Shown: in pieces, positions 43,982-54,769 of the stretch
Layout: every line of letters starts with the position of its first letter
Position numbering within the stretch: position 1 is the first letter of the stretch
From: Hormiphora californensis
Taxonomy: Eukaryota > Ctenophora > Tentaculata > Cydippida > Pleurobrachiidae
Reading direction: 5' to 3'
Length of the DNA: 64,000 nt
NCBI GenBank assembly: GCA_020137815.1
Contig: CM035357.1
Coordinates: forward strand, 4,452,996-4,516,995
The notes under the pieces: model-generated
The model's database searches: none
What the model was told of the DNA's origin: nothing
The model's input: the letters and a program-made list of their open reading frames with translations, nothing else
Program-made: the position numbers and the translations under genes

Positions 43982-46354
43982 TATATTATATTAGTGCTGT
44001 AGTAATATAATAGTTGTAACAGATAATGATTAATACAGTTAATAAATTAAGTAATGTAATAAGTTAATTAATTAATGTAATAAGTTAATAAGATAACAAT
44101 AGTAATAATGGTTAATTAAGCTATGTAATGTAGTAGAGAAAAGCTACATTACTAGGCTAAAGTAAAAATAGTGAAAAAGATTATTTTCACGGAATCACAC
44201 GTAATTCAAATTTTAAGACGAGTATTTAAGATAAGTAGAAAACTTAAGACTAATTTAGGACTAATTTAAGACTTAATTAAGACTAATTCAAGACTAATTT
44301 AAGAATATTTAGAGACTAATTTATGACAATGAAGCTTGGATAACTAATTTACCTACTAAATAAAGTATAAACTTACGATAGCTGCTACGTTACGTCAATA
44401 GATTATCATCAAATGTAGAATTCTCTAATATATGTGCTACTAGCATTCTGAACTTGCGTTTCACGTTTTTGTCTTGACAAAATATTAAGGGGATACGGTA
44501 GTTTAATTCGTAGATGGCTAAAGAACTGAGCTCCTGTCTTAGAGCAGACACTGCCCCTGCAGATACACATTCAAATAGTTTGTGGTAAGATGAGTCGGGC
44601 AACAACCCACACTCTAGGCATGTCGGAACGGACACCGTGCTGTCATGCTGCAGATACCGGAACGCAAAGTTCTGAAAACGTAGATTATGACCGTGAGTGA
44701 AGTCGATAATCGCCGTAGATTCTCCTCTACTGAGAGCTCGATGGAGAAGAGGGGTGAGAACAACTTCCCTTGTGTTGACCAGTCTTCTCAAGTCCTCCAC
44801 CGTGTGACTAGGTTCCAGCGTATATTCATCGGTTTTGAAAAGGTGTTCCATTTGTTGTTTGACGGTATCATCCCACAGTTTGTATCCGTAGTCGTCTATT
44901 TCTCCTTTGGTGTACAATAGCTGATCTCGCTCATAGTTTATCAAGTCACATCTTCTGAGAAAGCTCCTTCTTCTCGTAGCTGCCGGAACATTAGCATCTG
45001 TACTCTCCTGATCCTGGTCCTCCACCCATCGGAGATAGCATTTGGTCATGGTTAGATGATGTGCGAACTTATGGTACGGTTCCGAGTCAATTTGTAGAAG
45101 TTTGGCACTGATGCTATCCTCAGCTAGCAACCCTTTCAGCACAAATTTGATCGTCAGAATCCTCAAGGTGACTGCAAGAGGTGGTACTGTTGTGAGAAGG
45201 TCTCCTATCATGTTTGGGACATGAAACTGACTTCCCAGGATTTTCAGCTTGGCTCGAGCCATGAGGTCTTTAAAGCTTGATATCCGGTCTTCCAGCCAGA
45301 GAGGGGCCGCGTATAGTAGCTTCGTAAGCACCACTGTTTTGAAAAGTAAAGCCAACGAAGTACTATTCAGTCCATCCGTTCTAGTTGTGGATGTCGAGAG
45401 TCTACTCCATGCAAACCAGCATTTCTTTAAGGTAAAGGACGCATGTTGTTGAAAGTTCAGGTCTTTGTCTAGGTAAACGCCCAAAACCTTGCTGGAATCT
45501 GCATATAAAATTTCTTCATTGCCGAGGTAGAATTTTGGAAGTACTGTCGGTGGTTCTGATCTTTTAGGACGTACAACAAGGATTTCAGTCTTGTCTTTTC
45601 CACAGTTCACCACCAGCCGCCAAGTCCTACACCATTCGTGGATGTATTGTAGTACTCTTTGCATAGATGATTCACATTCTTTGTCTGTACCAGTGATAAC
45701 TACAGTTCCATCGTCTGCAAATTTGAATGTTTCAGTGTGGTGACGAATATCAGTTGGTAAGTTTCAGTAGTCAGAAGATCTCCGATGTAAAGGATAAATA
45801 GGAGAGGCGAAAGTACTGCTCCTTGTGGTAATCCTGTGGTTCCACAGATTCTGGCTCGTCCCACCTTTCCGTTTATCTTCAAACTGACCAATCGGTTGCT
45901 AAGCATAGAATGGAGTAACTTCAGGATTCTGCCATGTACTCCTAAGCGATGGATTTTGTAGATGAGGAGAGGAATCGGCACACTGTCAAAGGCCTTCTCG
46001 AAATCTATCAGCAAAAGATAGGCGGTTGCCTTTCTCCTACGGTTTTCATGTAGAGTTGCCAGCATTCGGTATAGATATCGAGTACAGCTCCGGTTTGGTA
46101 GAAATCCTTCCTGTTCATCTTCGAGCAACGTTTCGCTATAGCAATGGTCCCTCATTCTTCGGTCTAACACCCTCTCAAAAAGTTTACCGATGTACATACT
46201 GATGGTGATAGGGCGGAAAGACCCCGGTTTGAGATATGAGCTCTTTCCTGCTTTCTTGATGAAGGAAACCGTTGATGCTCTCCAGGGCCATACTGAACAC
46301 TTCAAACACAAATCGAATAACTCGGCTAGAAAGTTTACTGCCCGACCTCCCATA
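43813..46354 (-). mobile_element. 5'-truncated LINE (non-LTR retrotransposon) with target-site duplication
   Basis: The minus-strand element is bounded by the 10-bp direct repeat ttagaaagag (43803-43812 and 46355-46364). Its 3' end is an (TAA)n-type tail (~43813-43833 on the plus strand as attatt repeats). It starts inside the ORF2-like protein just N-terminal to the reverse transcriptase, so the endonuclease is missing. Insertion split a hairpin-type repeat whose halves (gttagaaag... and ...agaaagagaaaaactg) lie on either side. Confidence 0.9.
44390..46354 (-). pseudogene. LINE reverse transcriptase, frameshifted
   Basis: RT motifs in order: FRPITISMYIGKLFERVL, LLIDFEKAFDSVP (catalytic Asp), GLPQGAVLSPLLFILYIGDL, then FADDGTVVI (FADD active site) in a different frame. 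The change of frame is near 45760, between GDLLT and the FADD motif. The C-terminal 424-codon frame (44390-45664) continues with a thumb/connection region and a Cys/His cluster (CLECGLLPDSSYHKLFEC) typical of non-LTR elements. One indel plus 5' truncation make the copy inactive. Confidence 0.9.
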
Positions 46355-46384
46355 TTAGAAAGAGAAAAACTGTATCTTTCTAAT

Positions 46385-47860
46385 GCGACCAATGAAAAGT
46401 CTCTATCTTATCAGGAACCGGATTTAGCACGCGCAAAAACTTTCCGCGCACTGTGATTTTAAATAACTGTCGTTTTTTAGAGGTTTCAAATTTCTTTAAA
46501 TGACCATAAGTCCGGTTCCTGATGAGATAGAGACTTGAAATTTGGAGGTTACGAAGATCTTGCTAAGTCCTTCCGAACCTCCAAATTTCAAGTCTCTATC
46601 TTATCAGGAATCGGAGATATGACAAATTTTGTTATTTCAGGGGTGTATGGCGGTGCATGAGTGCACGATGAAATTTTCTACAAAAACATGAAAAAAAGAA
46701 AAAAAATGAAAAAGAAAAAAAGAACAATTTTTAAAAAATGAAAAATGTAACGCGCGAAGGGTGGTCTGGACCATATTGGTCAATAGCGCTGCCACATTAG
46801 CTTTTTCCCCGCGCGCATTCGTTTTTGAAATTGAAAATCGGCTCATTTTTTCACTTTTTTTGACGATTTTTTCACTTTTTGGCAAGTTCTCCCATTTTCT
46901 TCTCTTCTTTCGTCCAAAAAGTGGGTCCTGGACCCAAGGGACCCAGCCTTGCTTCGCCCCTGGTGCACTCATGCACCGCCATAGGGGTGCGACAGTTTCA
47001 AAAAATCCGACTTTAAAGTCGGATTTTTTGAAACTGTCACCCCCCTTTTCGTGCGCGGAATGTTTTTGCGCGTCACATCACATGTTAACGTGTGGTGTGC
47101 GCGTCAAAATTGATAAATTTCACATGCGCGGTCATTTTGGGGTTGGCAAACGTTGCTGGCGCAACCTTATCCTGTTCTGCGCCACGCGCAGCGCGGGATA
47201 AGGCAGCGCTTTTCAAATTTTGGGGTGACAGTTTCAAAAAATCCGACTTTATGAAGTCGGATTTTTTGAAACTGTCACCCCCCTGAAATAACAAAATTTG
47301 CCATATCTCCGGTTCCTGATAAGATAGAGACTTGAAATTTGGAGGTTCGGAAGAACTTAGCAAGATCTTCGTAACCTCCAAATTTCAAGTCTCTATCTCG
47401 TCAGGAACCGGATTTATGGTCATTTACGAAATTTGAAAATACCCAGGGGGGTGACAGTTTCAAAAAATCCGACTTTACTCGGATTTTTTGAAACTGTCAC
47501 CCCCCTTAAATAAAAAAAATTTGTCATTTCTCCGGTTCCTGATAAGATAGAGACTTGAAATTTGGAGGTTCGCAAGAACTTAGCAAGATCTTCGTAACTT
47601 CCAAATTTCAAGTCTCTATCTCATCAGGAACCGGACTTATGGTCATTTAAAGAAATTTGAAAACTCTAGGGGGGTGACAGTTTCAAAAAATCTTGGCAAA
47701 CGTTGCTGGCCCCCGATAGGGGCCAGTAGTCTATCCCGCGCACCCTTGCCGAAAACCGCTTGTCAGAGCCCATTACTGACGGCGCGCGCAGAATTCATTT
47801 CACCATTAGACCTATCCCGCGCGCTACACAAAGCATGTTCGTGAACTGAGACAGAGTCCC
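46385..47860. repeat. Alternating hairpin repeats (GTGACAGTTTCAAAAAATCC and GGTTCCTGATAAGATAGAGA families)
   Basis: Perfect ~60-bp hairpins with arms gacagtttcaaaaaatccga occur at ~46986-47045, 47224-47283 and 47448-47505. They alternate with ~100-bp hairpins whose arms are ctccaaatttcaagtctcta (~46512-46618, 47310-47413 and 47533-47634). A further half copy is at ~47671. The arms stay perfect although the units differ, suggesting recent spread or gene conversion. Confidence 0.85.
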
Positions 47861-47885
47861 ATTTTGTGACAATTACATAATAATA

Positions 47886-48705
47886 TATGGGTAGATTATG
47901 TGGGTGTGGGGGAGCGGGGGTTGTATGGTAGAAGGGGAAAACTGTTTAGAATAAGGCTGACTTACTGCGAAAAGAAGCAGATGGATATGGAGCGGAGATG
48001 GTTCAGATAGAGAAACAGCCCTCACCGAGAGTGCCCCAGGGCTTTTCTTCACTTCAGTAATCAGTAATCGTGTCCACATGATGAATTCGAGTCACTGGAA
48101 GTTACTTTTAGATTGATAAATACACCACCAATTCAGAGTATCAAACTTTCAGCTGTTCTATCGGAATCCTGGGAGAGGTAAAGAAGGGTTAGTACAAATG
48201 AGAGAGACTAAATTGATACTACACTTTACTCGGGGGAGTCTGCACTTTAGACTCCGAGGAAGATGAAGGAGAGGAAGATGAATGGGGATAGTAGATACGG
48301 ACAAGTTATGGAGGAGAGGAATATTAAGGGGAGGATCAAGGGGAGGTTAAAGAGGAGTAGAGATAGAGAGGGGTATAATGAAGGAGGAAAGACCGTCCCT
48401 CTCTTTCTCTTGTTTGTGTGGGTAGATTATGAGGGTGGGGAGCCGGGAGGTTGTATGGCAAGAGGGGAGGATGTTTTGGAATTTCACTTACTTTAGCGAA
48501 AAGAGGCAGATTGATACGGAATGGAGATGGTTCAGATAGAGAGAGCCCTCACCGAGATTTCCCCAGGGCTTATTCTTCATTTATTTCAGTAATCAGTAAT
48601 AGTATCTACATGATCAATGATGCATCACCGGGAGTTCCTTTTAGATTGATGAATACACCATCAATTTACAGTGTCACATTTTCAGCCGTTCTATCTGATT
48701 CCTGG
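47886..48705. repeat. ~290-bp direct duplication
   Basis: 47886-48178 and 48415-48705 are diverged copies (gtgggtagattat, gatggttcagatagaga, ccccagggctt, agtaatcagtaat, ttttagattgat in the same order). The intervening ~235 bp is GA-rich. Function unknown; no consistent shared open frame. Confidence 0.8.
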
Positions 48706-49610
48706 GGAAGAAGGGTTTTTAAAAACAATAGAGACTTTGGACTCCAATTCACTTCGATCCATCAGATGGACATTCTTATGTAGCAGTGGAACCGTGAACC
48801 GTCACGACATCCCTTGCAGTCAGCAGTTGCACCTCTGGGGACATCTCCCAAAGACGTCCCACCGCAAGAGACGAAATATACTGCCGGAAAAGTGACTCAG
48901 TGACAACTCTGACACACTTTCTTGGCGTAGCATGACCTCCCGGTTGGTGCATCTGTCCTAAAACTCACCGTAGAACTTGATTAAGCTAAATATTAACGGA
49001 TCGGAGCAATTGATCGGTCTTTGCCCTCATGAAGTACATAACACGGAAGGAAGTAAGTACTCTATTCAAATAAACTCATAACAATTTTCTTTGGGTCTCG
49101 GATGGGAGGTCTTTCCTTTTACGTTCTACATTCCTCTACTGTGCTACATTCCTATCATTACTACATTCCTATTTTGACTACATCCCCTATAACTACATCA
49201 TCATCTGAAGTCCTTTCCTCCAACATATGAGTAGAGTAGGGGTCTGATATCATGTCAAGAGTGTCGAGTTTTTTGAGTATATTTTCTGGTTGTATTGTGA
49301 CAGTGTGTGTTGAGTTTCTTTCCTTTCTGGCTAGAGTAGAGTCATAGGTTCTTTGAGCGAGCGAGTGAGCCAGCCTGAACAATGTTCAGTGAACATCACG
49401 GAGGGTATTACGTTCTCGAAGACATCAAGACGATAAACATACATGGACTTTATACGAGTGTGTTTGGAGAATAGACTCTAGAGTTTCTAAGTTGGGCAGC
49501 TCTTAATTTTTATCTTCTCTATCCTAGTTACCTTAAAATTACTTTAAATTAGAACCTAAATACTTACGTCTAGTACAGTTATCTATCTTACAGCTTATTA
49601 TAATTAGCTT

Positions 49611-50283
49611 AAAGTGAGAGTGGCGCGCCGTGTTTTCTCGCGGAACTTGGTGGGTGGGCGGGGGCTGCCGCCGGGGCCGTTGGTGCGGTGTCGGGGGTTT
49701 CCGATTCTTTCTCGTTCATTGGTTGTGGCGTGGTATGTTCGTTGTTTGAACTTTTGTGGGATTGCTCTACGGAGGAGTCTGTGCGTTGTGGGTTGGGGTG
49801 GATGCTTGCGTCGTGTTCGGCGTCGGGGAGTGGTCGGGGTGCCGGGTTTTGGTGTCTCTGCCTTGTCTGTGGCGCGGGATGTCGGCGGTGGTCGGGGGCG
49901 ACTGGAGTGGGAGAGGGAGAGTTTGTTATTTTTGGGTGGCGCGCACAAACAACTAGCACCCGAAAATGGCAAGCTCTCTTTCTCCCGTTTTGGTCGTTTT
50001 TGATTGTTGTCGGTGTCTCGCGTCGCGGATAGGGTGGAGGCGCCGGAATTTGGTGCACCGGCTATTTTTTGGCGCTGGGCGCGGTGCGGGCGTCCATTTC
50101 GATCCGCAGGGCGCGGATTTTTCTGGGGAGCGGTTTTGTAGGGGTTTGAATAGTGAGCGTATTGCGTCGTGACTGGTGGGCGGGACGGAGTTGGGGATTT
50201 TCGGTGCCGTGCCGGTGGTCCTGGTGGTACTCCCCGTTCATCCGCTGACTTTTGTGGGAGAGCACGGCGCGCCACTCTTACTT
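49611..50283. mobile_element. GC-rich ~670-bp inverted-repeat element with strong strand skew
   Basis: Ends ttaaagtgagagtggcgcgc and the near-complement gcgcgccactcttactttaa enclose sequence that is G/T-rich on the plus strand with few A, in an AT-rich setting. Open frames of 100-230 codons exist on both strands, but they are low-complexity Arg/Pro or Gly/Val/Trp and overlap, so I treat them as composition artefacts. TTAA-like bases at both edges would fit a TTAA-target transposon, but the ends are not diagnostic. Confidence 0.65.
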
Positions 50284-51028
50284 TAAATTTTAAACCCAAC
50301 CGCATTAATTAACTTATTCTGACTGGCCATTGCACTGGCCTCCTGCCTTTTTATTTTTTACCGCTCCAATTAATTAATTTATTAACAGCTTTGTATTTAA
50401 CCTATCTGACTGACCTCTGGTCTCTTGCTTTTTATTTTTCTACCTCGTTATTCGTTAATTTATTACCAGCTTCTTTAGAATTTTCCATAGGCCATTTATT
50501 AGATCATAACCTTATATAGCAATTAATATGGTTAGTGTGTATTACCTTATCGGTTATCCTGTTACAGTTACTTTATCCATTAACTAATTACTTAGCTATT
50601 CGCCTCCTTTTTAGATCACTAGCCTTTTACTTGAATTAATTATTAAACTATACTACTTACTTAGTATTTACACTATGTACTTATTAATCAACAGTTAATT
50701 ATCTAACTAGTTATTATCTAACTAGTTAATTATCAATTATCTAACTAGTTAATTTCTCAATTATCTAACTACTTAATCACTCATCGAATTAATTACGCTA
50801 TTTCTTAATTAGATATTTTATAACCCTTATTTTCTACATACATTTATATATATTATATCGAATGACTGCCGACGGTTTTTTAAGGCCTTTAGGATCTTAT
50901 AATCCTATAAGAGCCGCTTTAGAAGGCTTGTTAGTGGTGGGTGCGTTGCTTCAATCGACTGATTGAAACGGCGTCCTCCTAGCACTAACAATGCATAGGC
51001 CCAAAAGCGGGATATAAATTATAATTGT
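50284..51028. other. AT-rich region with hairpins, possible retroelement 3' end
   Basis: Contains tandem tatctaactagttaatt repeats (~50695-50780). At 50870-51010 there are two compact hairpins (ggatcttataatcc; ttcaatcgactgattgaa) and agcgggatataaattataat, resembling the structured 3' end of a non-LTR element. I see no gene. Confidence 0.4.
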
Positions 51029-51036
51029 ATTTGTAC

Positions 51037-52305
51037 TGTGTGATTTTAAATGACTGAGACTGGTATATTGCGAATTGCGTGAAAACTATGGCATCTTTCG
51101 ACTTCAAATTTTGGGACATGATAAAACTAGGTTGTAGCAATTTTCTCCTAGTTTTACAGCAAATTTCAATGTTCCTGAATGAATCTATTGCCCAAAAACC
51201 TCCTCCAACTTTACACAGTCATATCTCTGGAGTCTAATGAGATAGAGAGTTCACATTTTTAGGAGAGACAGATAAGACGATTTCGAATGTTTTGTCTGCT
51301 TTACGAGTTGCTACATTTTACCATTTGTTCACAGGAACTGTTTAAAGTGATGTAACACGCTCTAATTAGGCCAAATTTAGGTCATTTTACCCCTCAAAGA
51401 TCACATTTCCAGCTGCATCTAGTGGGCTAATGAGGCCTTGAACACGCATACGTCACGTGTTACTGTAGAGCTACAGCTCTCCTTTTCCATCTTGAACCAG
51501 CAGACATGATCATGGTGTCTGGAAGTGGTAACAAGCTGTAGAAAACCAGACAGACTAGATGCTCTCTACTTCAACGTATCACTCTCTCCCTTTCTCGTTA
51601 TAAGGTCACGTGACTGGAATTGGGATCTCGACATGATCACAATGTCTACAAAGCGTTCTCTCTCTCACACACACACACACACACTCTCTCTCTCTCTCTC
51701 TCTCCCATGTCGAGATCCCAATTCCAGTCACGTGACCTTATAACGAGAAAGGGAGAGAGTGATACGTTGAAGTAGAGAGCATCTAGTCTGTCTGGTTTTC
51801 TACAGCTTGTTACCACTTCCAGACACCATGATCATGTCTGCTGGTTCAAGATGGAAAAGGAGAGCTGTAGCTCTACAGTAACACGTGACGTATGCGTGTT
51901 CAAGGCCTCATTAGCCCACTAGATGCAGCTGGAAATGTGATCTTTGAGGGGTAAAATGACCTAAATTTGGCCTAATTAGAGCGTGTTACATCACTTTAAA
52001 CAGTTCCTGTGAACAAATGGTAAAATGTAGCAACTCGTAAAGCAGACAAAACATTCGAAATCGTCTTATCTGTCTCTCCTAAAAATGTGAACTCTCTATC
52101 TCATTAGACTCCAGAGATATGACTGTGTAAAGTTGGAGGAGGTTTTTGGGCAATAGATTCATTCAGGAACATTGAAATTTGCTGTAAAACTAGGAGAAAA
52201 TTGCTACAACCTAGTTTTATCATGTCCCAAAATTTGAAGTCGAAAGATGCCATAGTTTTCACGCAATTCGCAATATACCAGTCTCAGTCATTTAAAATCA
52301 CACAG
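51037..52305. mobile_element. 1.27-kb foldback element with 8-bp target duplication
   Basis: Near-perfect arms of ~620 bp meet at a CA/CT microsatellite (51660-51705). Termini CTGTGTGATTTTAAATG and complement; flanks tatttgta at 51029-51036 and 52306-52313. No coding frame. Confidence 0.92.
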
Positions 52306-52920
52306 TATTTGTATTTGGTTTTCGCTAACTGAGAGTCGGCCATATTGGATTTGGGTCGAACCAGTGGAAATCGAATGATATTTTTTCCAGAATCGTTTGA
52401 AATTGGTGCGCGGCTCACTTTAACACATGCGCGTTAGCAATATTAAATAGTGTGCGCGGCTCAACATTTGCGCGTGCAAAAGTGATCGATTTCCAACATT
52501 GAAAAGAGAGTCATCAAATTCATGTCAAATGCTACCAATTCCCAAAATTTGGTGATTGTACGACTTCCGGAACATGGTCAAAATGACTTGGGACAGGATC
52601 CTGTACATGCGCGGTGTTCCCTCCTTATCCCTGTTCTGCGCCACGCGCAGCGCGGGATAAGGCAGCGCTTTTCAACAAAAAATCCGACTTTAACTCTCGC
52701 ACAAAAAAATCTCGCACAAAAACAATCCTCGCACACAATTTTTGGGTGATATGAACCATTCACGTCAAACGCGTTGTAGCGCGCGGAAGAACCTTCTTTA
52801 TACTCTGCCGTGCGTCACAGGTGCGCGCAGCTCAGTGGGTGTCTTATTTTTTGTTATTATTTCGCAAGAAGAAAATCAAAACCTTTTTGCAAAATTTAGT
52901 TTTCCCAGTTTCAGTTTTCA

Positions 52921-53148
52921 CTAGCTCACTCGCCAAGGACAAAGGTGCTCTCTGTGCTCTTTTCAAAGAAGCGGGTTTCAACATAGTATCACATCCACAG
53001 TCTAAATCCCTAGCAGTGGTGCTTCGTCTTTGACCCCTCCCAACTGAAGGAGCGAAAAGCTCTGCTGGCCACCTTGAAACGGGTTCGAACAGATGATCCA
53101 GGCGCTAAATATTACATCAGAAACAATGTGATCCAAGTCGGATAGCGA
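52921..53148 (+). pseudogene. Fragment of an unknown coding sequence, probably from a retroelement
   Basis: The frame from ~52921 reads SLAKDKGALCALFKEAGFNI, then the frame shifts near 53025, and the stretch to the TAG at ~53144 reads FDPSQLKERKALLATLKRV and KYYIRNNVIQVG. The composition looks like real protein. I do not recognise the family; a C-terminus of a LINE-encoded or other transposon protein is one possibility. A perfect 53-bp hairpin (53154-53206, actttatctatcggactgtt arm) follows directly. Confidence 0.35.
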
Positions 53149-53285
53149 ACTGGACTTTATCTATCGGACTGTTTCTATAATATAGAAACAGTCCGATAGA
53201 TAAAGTTATATGTTACCCCGCTTTAGGTAACTGCCGATGCTTTTAGCCTCTCGGCCTTGTAGGATATATATTTAATTATATATGT

Positions 53286-54301
53286 CTATGGAGGCGAGAC
53301 ACTGTGTTGAGACGCGCACCATTGCGACGCGCATTGCGACGCGCATTTTGGCTTAGCGACGCGCATGTGCGCGTCGCAATGCAAAATAGTTAGGAACACT
53401 ATTGGTGCGCGGTCGTGCCCACGGAAGGAGTGCTTGGATCATCTTGAAACCGGTTTTAAGTTAACTAATGCATATCCAAAAGTGTCTGTAGCTATTTGGG
53501 TGATGTTCTGACAATCCAATCACGAGTTATGACGAAAAAACAGTCAAAAAAGACGTTTTAAAGTGACAAAAAGGAGGACCTGAACACAGCCCTTATATGA
53601 AGGGTTAGGGCTATGAAACTTCTTGAGTGGACAGAGAATCGTCCAAATTTGCAGTGTCAACTTTGGAATAGTTTCTATCTTTTGTAGTTATCTAATTAGA
53701 GCCGTTCAAACATGTGAGACGATCTGCAAAACAGGGTAATTTGGTACTGTTTCCGTCCCATATTGCTTGCTCTCACCGCTTGTATGCTTTAATCCGCTCT
53801 CTAATTGGGTAAATCTCGTCAAGTGATCACTTCACAAGCAAAAATACACAGTATCAGAGGCCCCTGCAGCATCTTCTCACATGTTTAAACAGCTGTAATT
53901 AGATAACTACAAAAGATAGAAACTATTCCAAAGTTGACACTGCAAATTTGGACGATTCTCTGTCCACTCAAGAAGTTTCATAGCCCTAACCCTTCATATA
54001 AGGGCTGTGTTCAGGTCCTCCTTTTTGTCACTTTAAAACGTCTTTTTTGACTGTTTTTTCGTCATAACTCGTGATTGGATTGTCAGAACATCACCCAAAT
54101 AGCTACAGACACTTTTGGATATGCATTAGTTAACTTAAAACCGGTTTCAAGATGATCAAAGCACTCCTTCCGTGGGCACGACCGCGCACCAATAGTGTTC
54201 CTAACTAAAAATGCGCGTCGCAAAGCCAAAATGCGTGTCGCAATGCGCGTCGCAATGGTGCGCGTCTCAACACAGTGTCTCAACACAGTGTCTCTCCATA
54301 G
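53286..54301. mobile_element. ~1-kb foldback element with GACGCGCATTGCGAC sub-repeats
   Basis: Outer ends ctatggag and ctccatag; next to them lie repeated acactgtgttgaga and gcgacgcgcattgcgacgcg units on the left and their complement on the right. Inner arms (cgagttatgacgaaaaaaca) are near-perfect around a centre at ~53790. No coding frame. Confidence 0.9.
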
Positions 54302-54769
54302 TGTAAGAGCGGGAAGAGTGTCTTAAGAACTCTAATATAAATTGTGATTTTCATTTTCATTTTCATAGGCAACGCTTTGGCGGCGAGACCAAGCACCACT
54401 GTTATAACATTCCACTCAGCCTTGAGCCTGTTACGAACTGGCTCGGATTTCTTAGTTAAGGAGTAATTTTCAAAAATTTTCAAAAATTCAAATTTTTTTT
54501 TTCGCAATTTCGATTTTCCATTCAATGGAAGCAAGAATGCTTGGATAATGGACATTTTTAAGGGAAGGATGGTTGGGAGAGGGAGGATTGGGCCCCGGGC
54601 GCTTGCCAGCGCTATGATGAATGTTTTTGAAGATTTGGTTGGACGGAGTGTTTGAGAAAAGGTTGATTAGCCATGACAAGGTCAAGAACATTACCCGACT
54701 GCAGCATATATGAGTGGTATTGTTTTTCTAGGCAGGAGGGAGTCACCTGCTTATAGATTATAAACTTAC
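54302..54769. other. Spacer 3' of the last seen sushi-gene exon
   Basis: No exon of the minus-strand sushi gene could be identified here. The gene should continue to lower coordinates because the exon at 54770 ends in an open phase-1 donor (CTGA|gtaagt). Confidence 0.5.

Noticed and set aside
47873-48079. Minus-strand 68-codon frame as a gene
   Set aside because: The diverged duplicate at 48415-48705 does not keep the frame, so there is no evidence of coding constraint.
49604-50305. Arg/Pro-rich 233-codon frame and overlapping frames on the other strand
   Set aside because: Composition-driven in the GC-rich inverted-repeat element; several mutually overlapping frames, low complexity, no domain.
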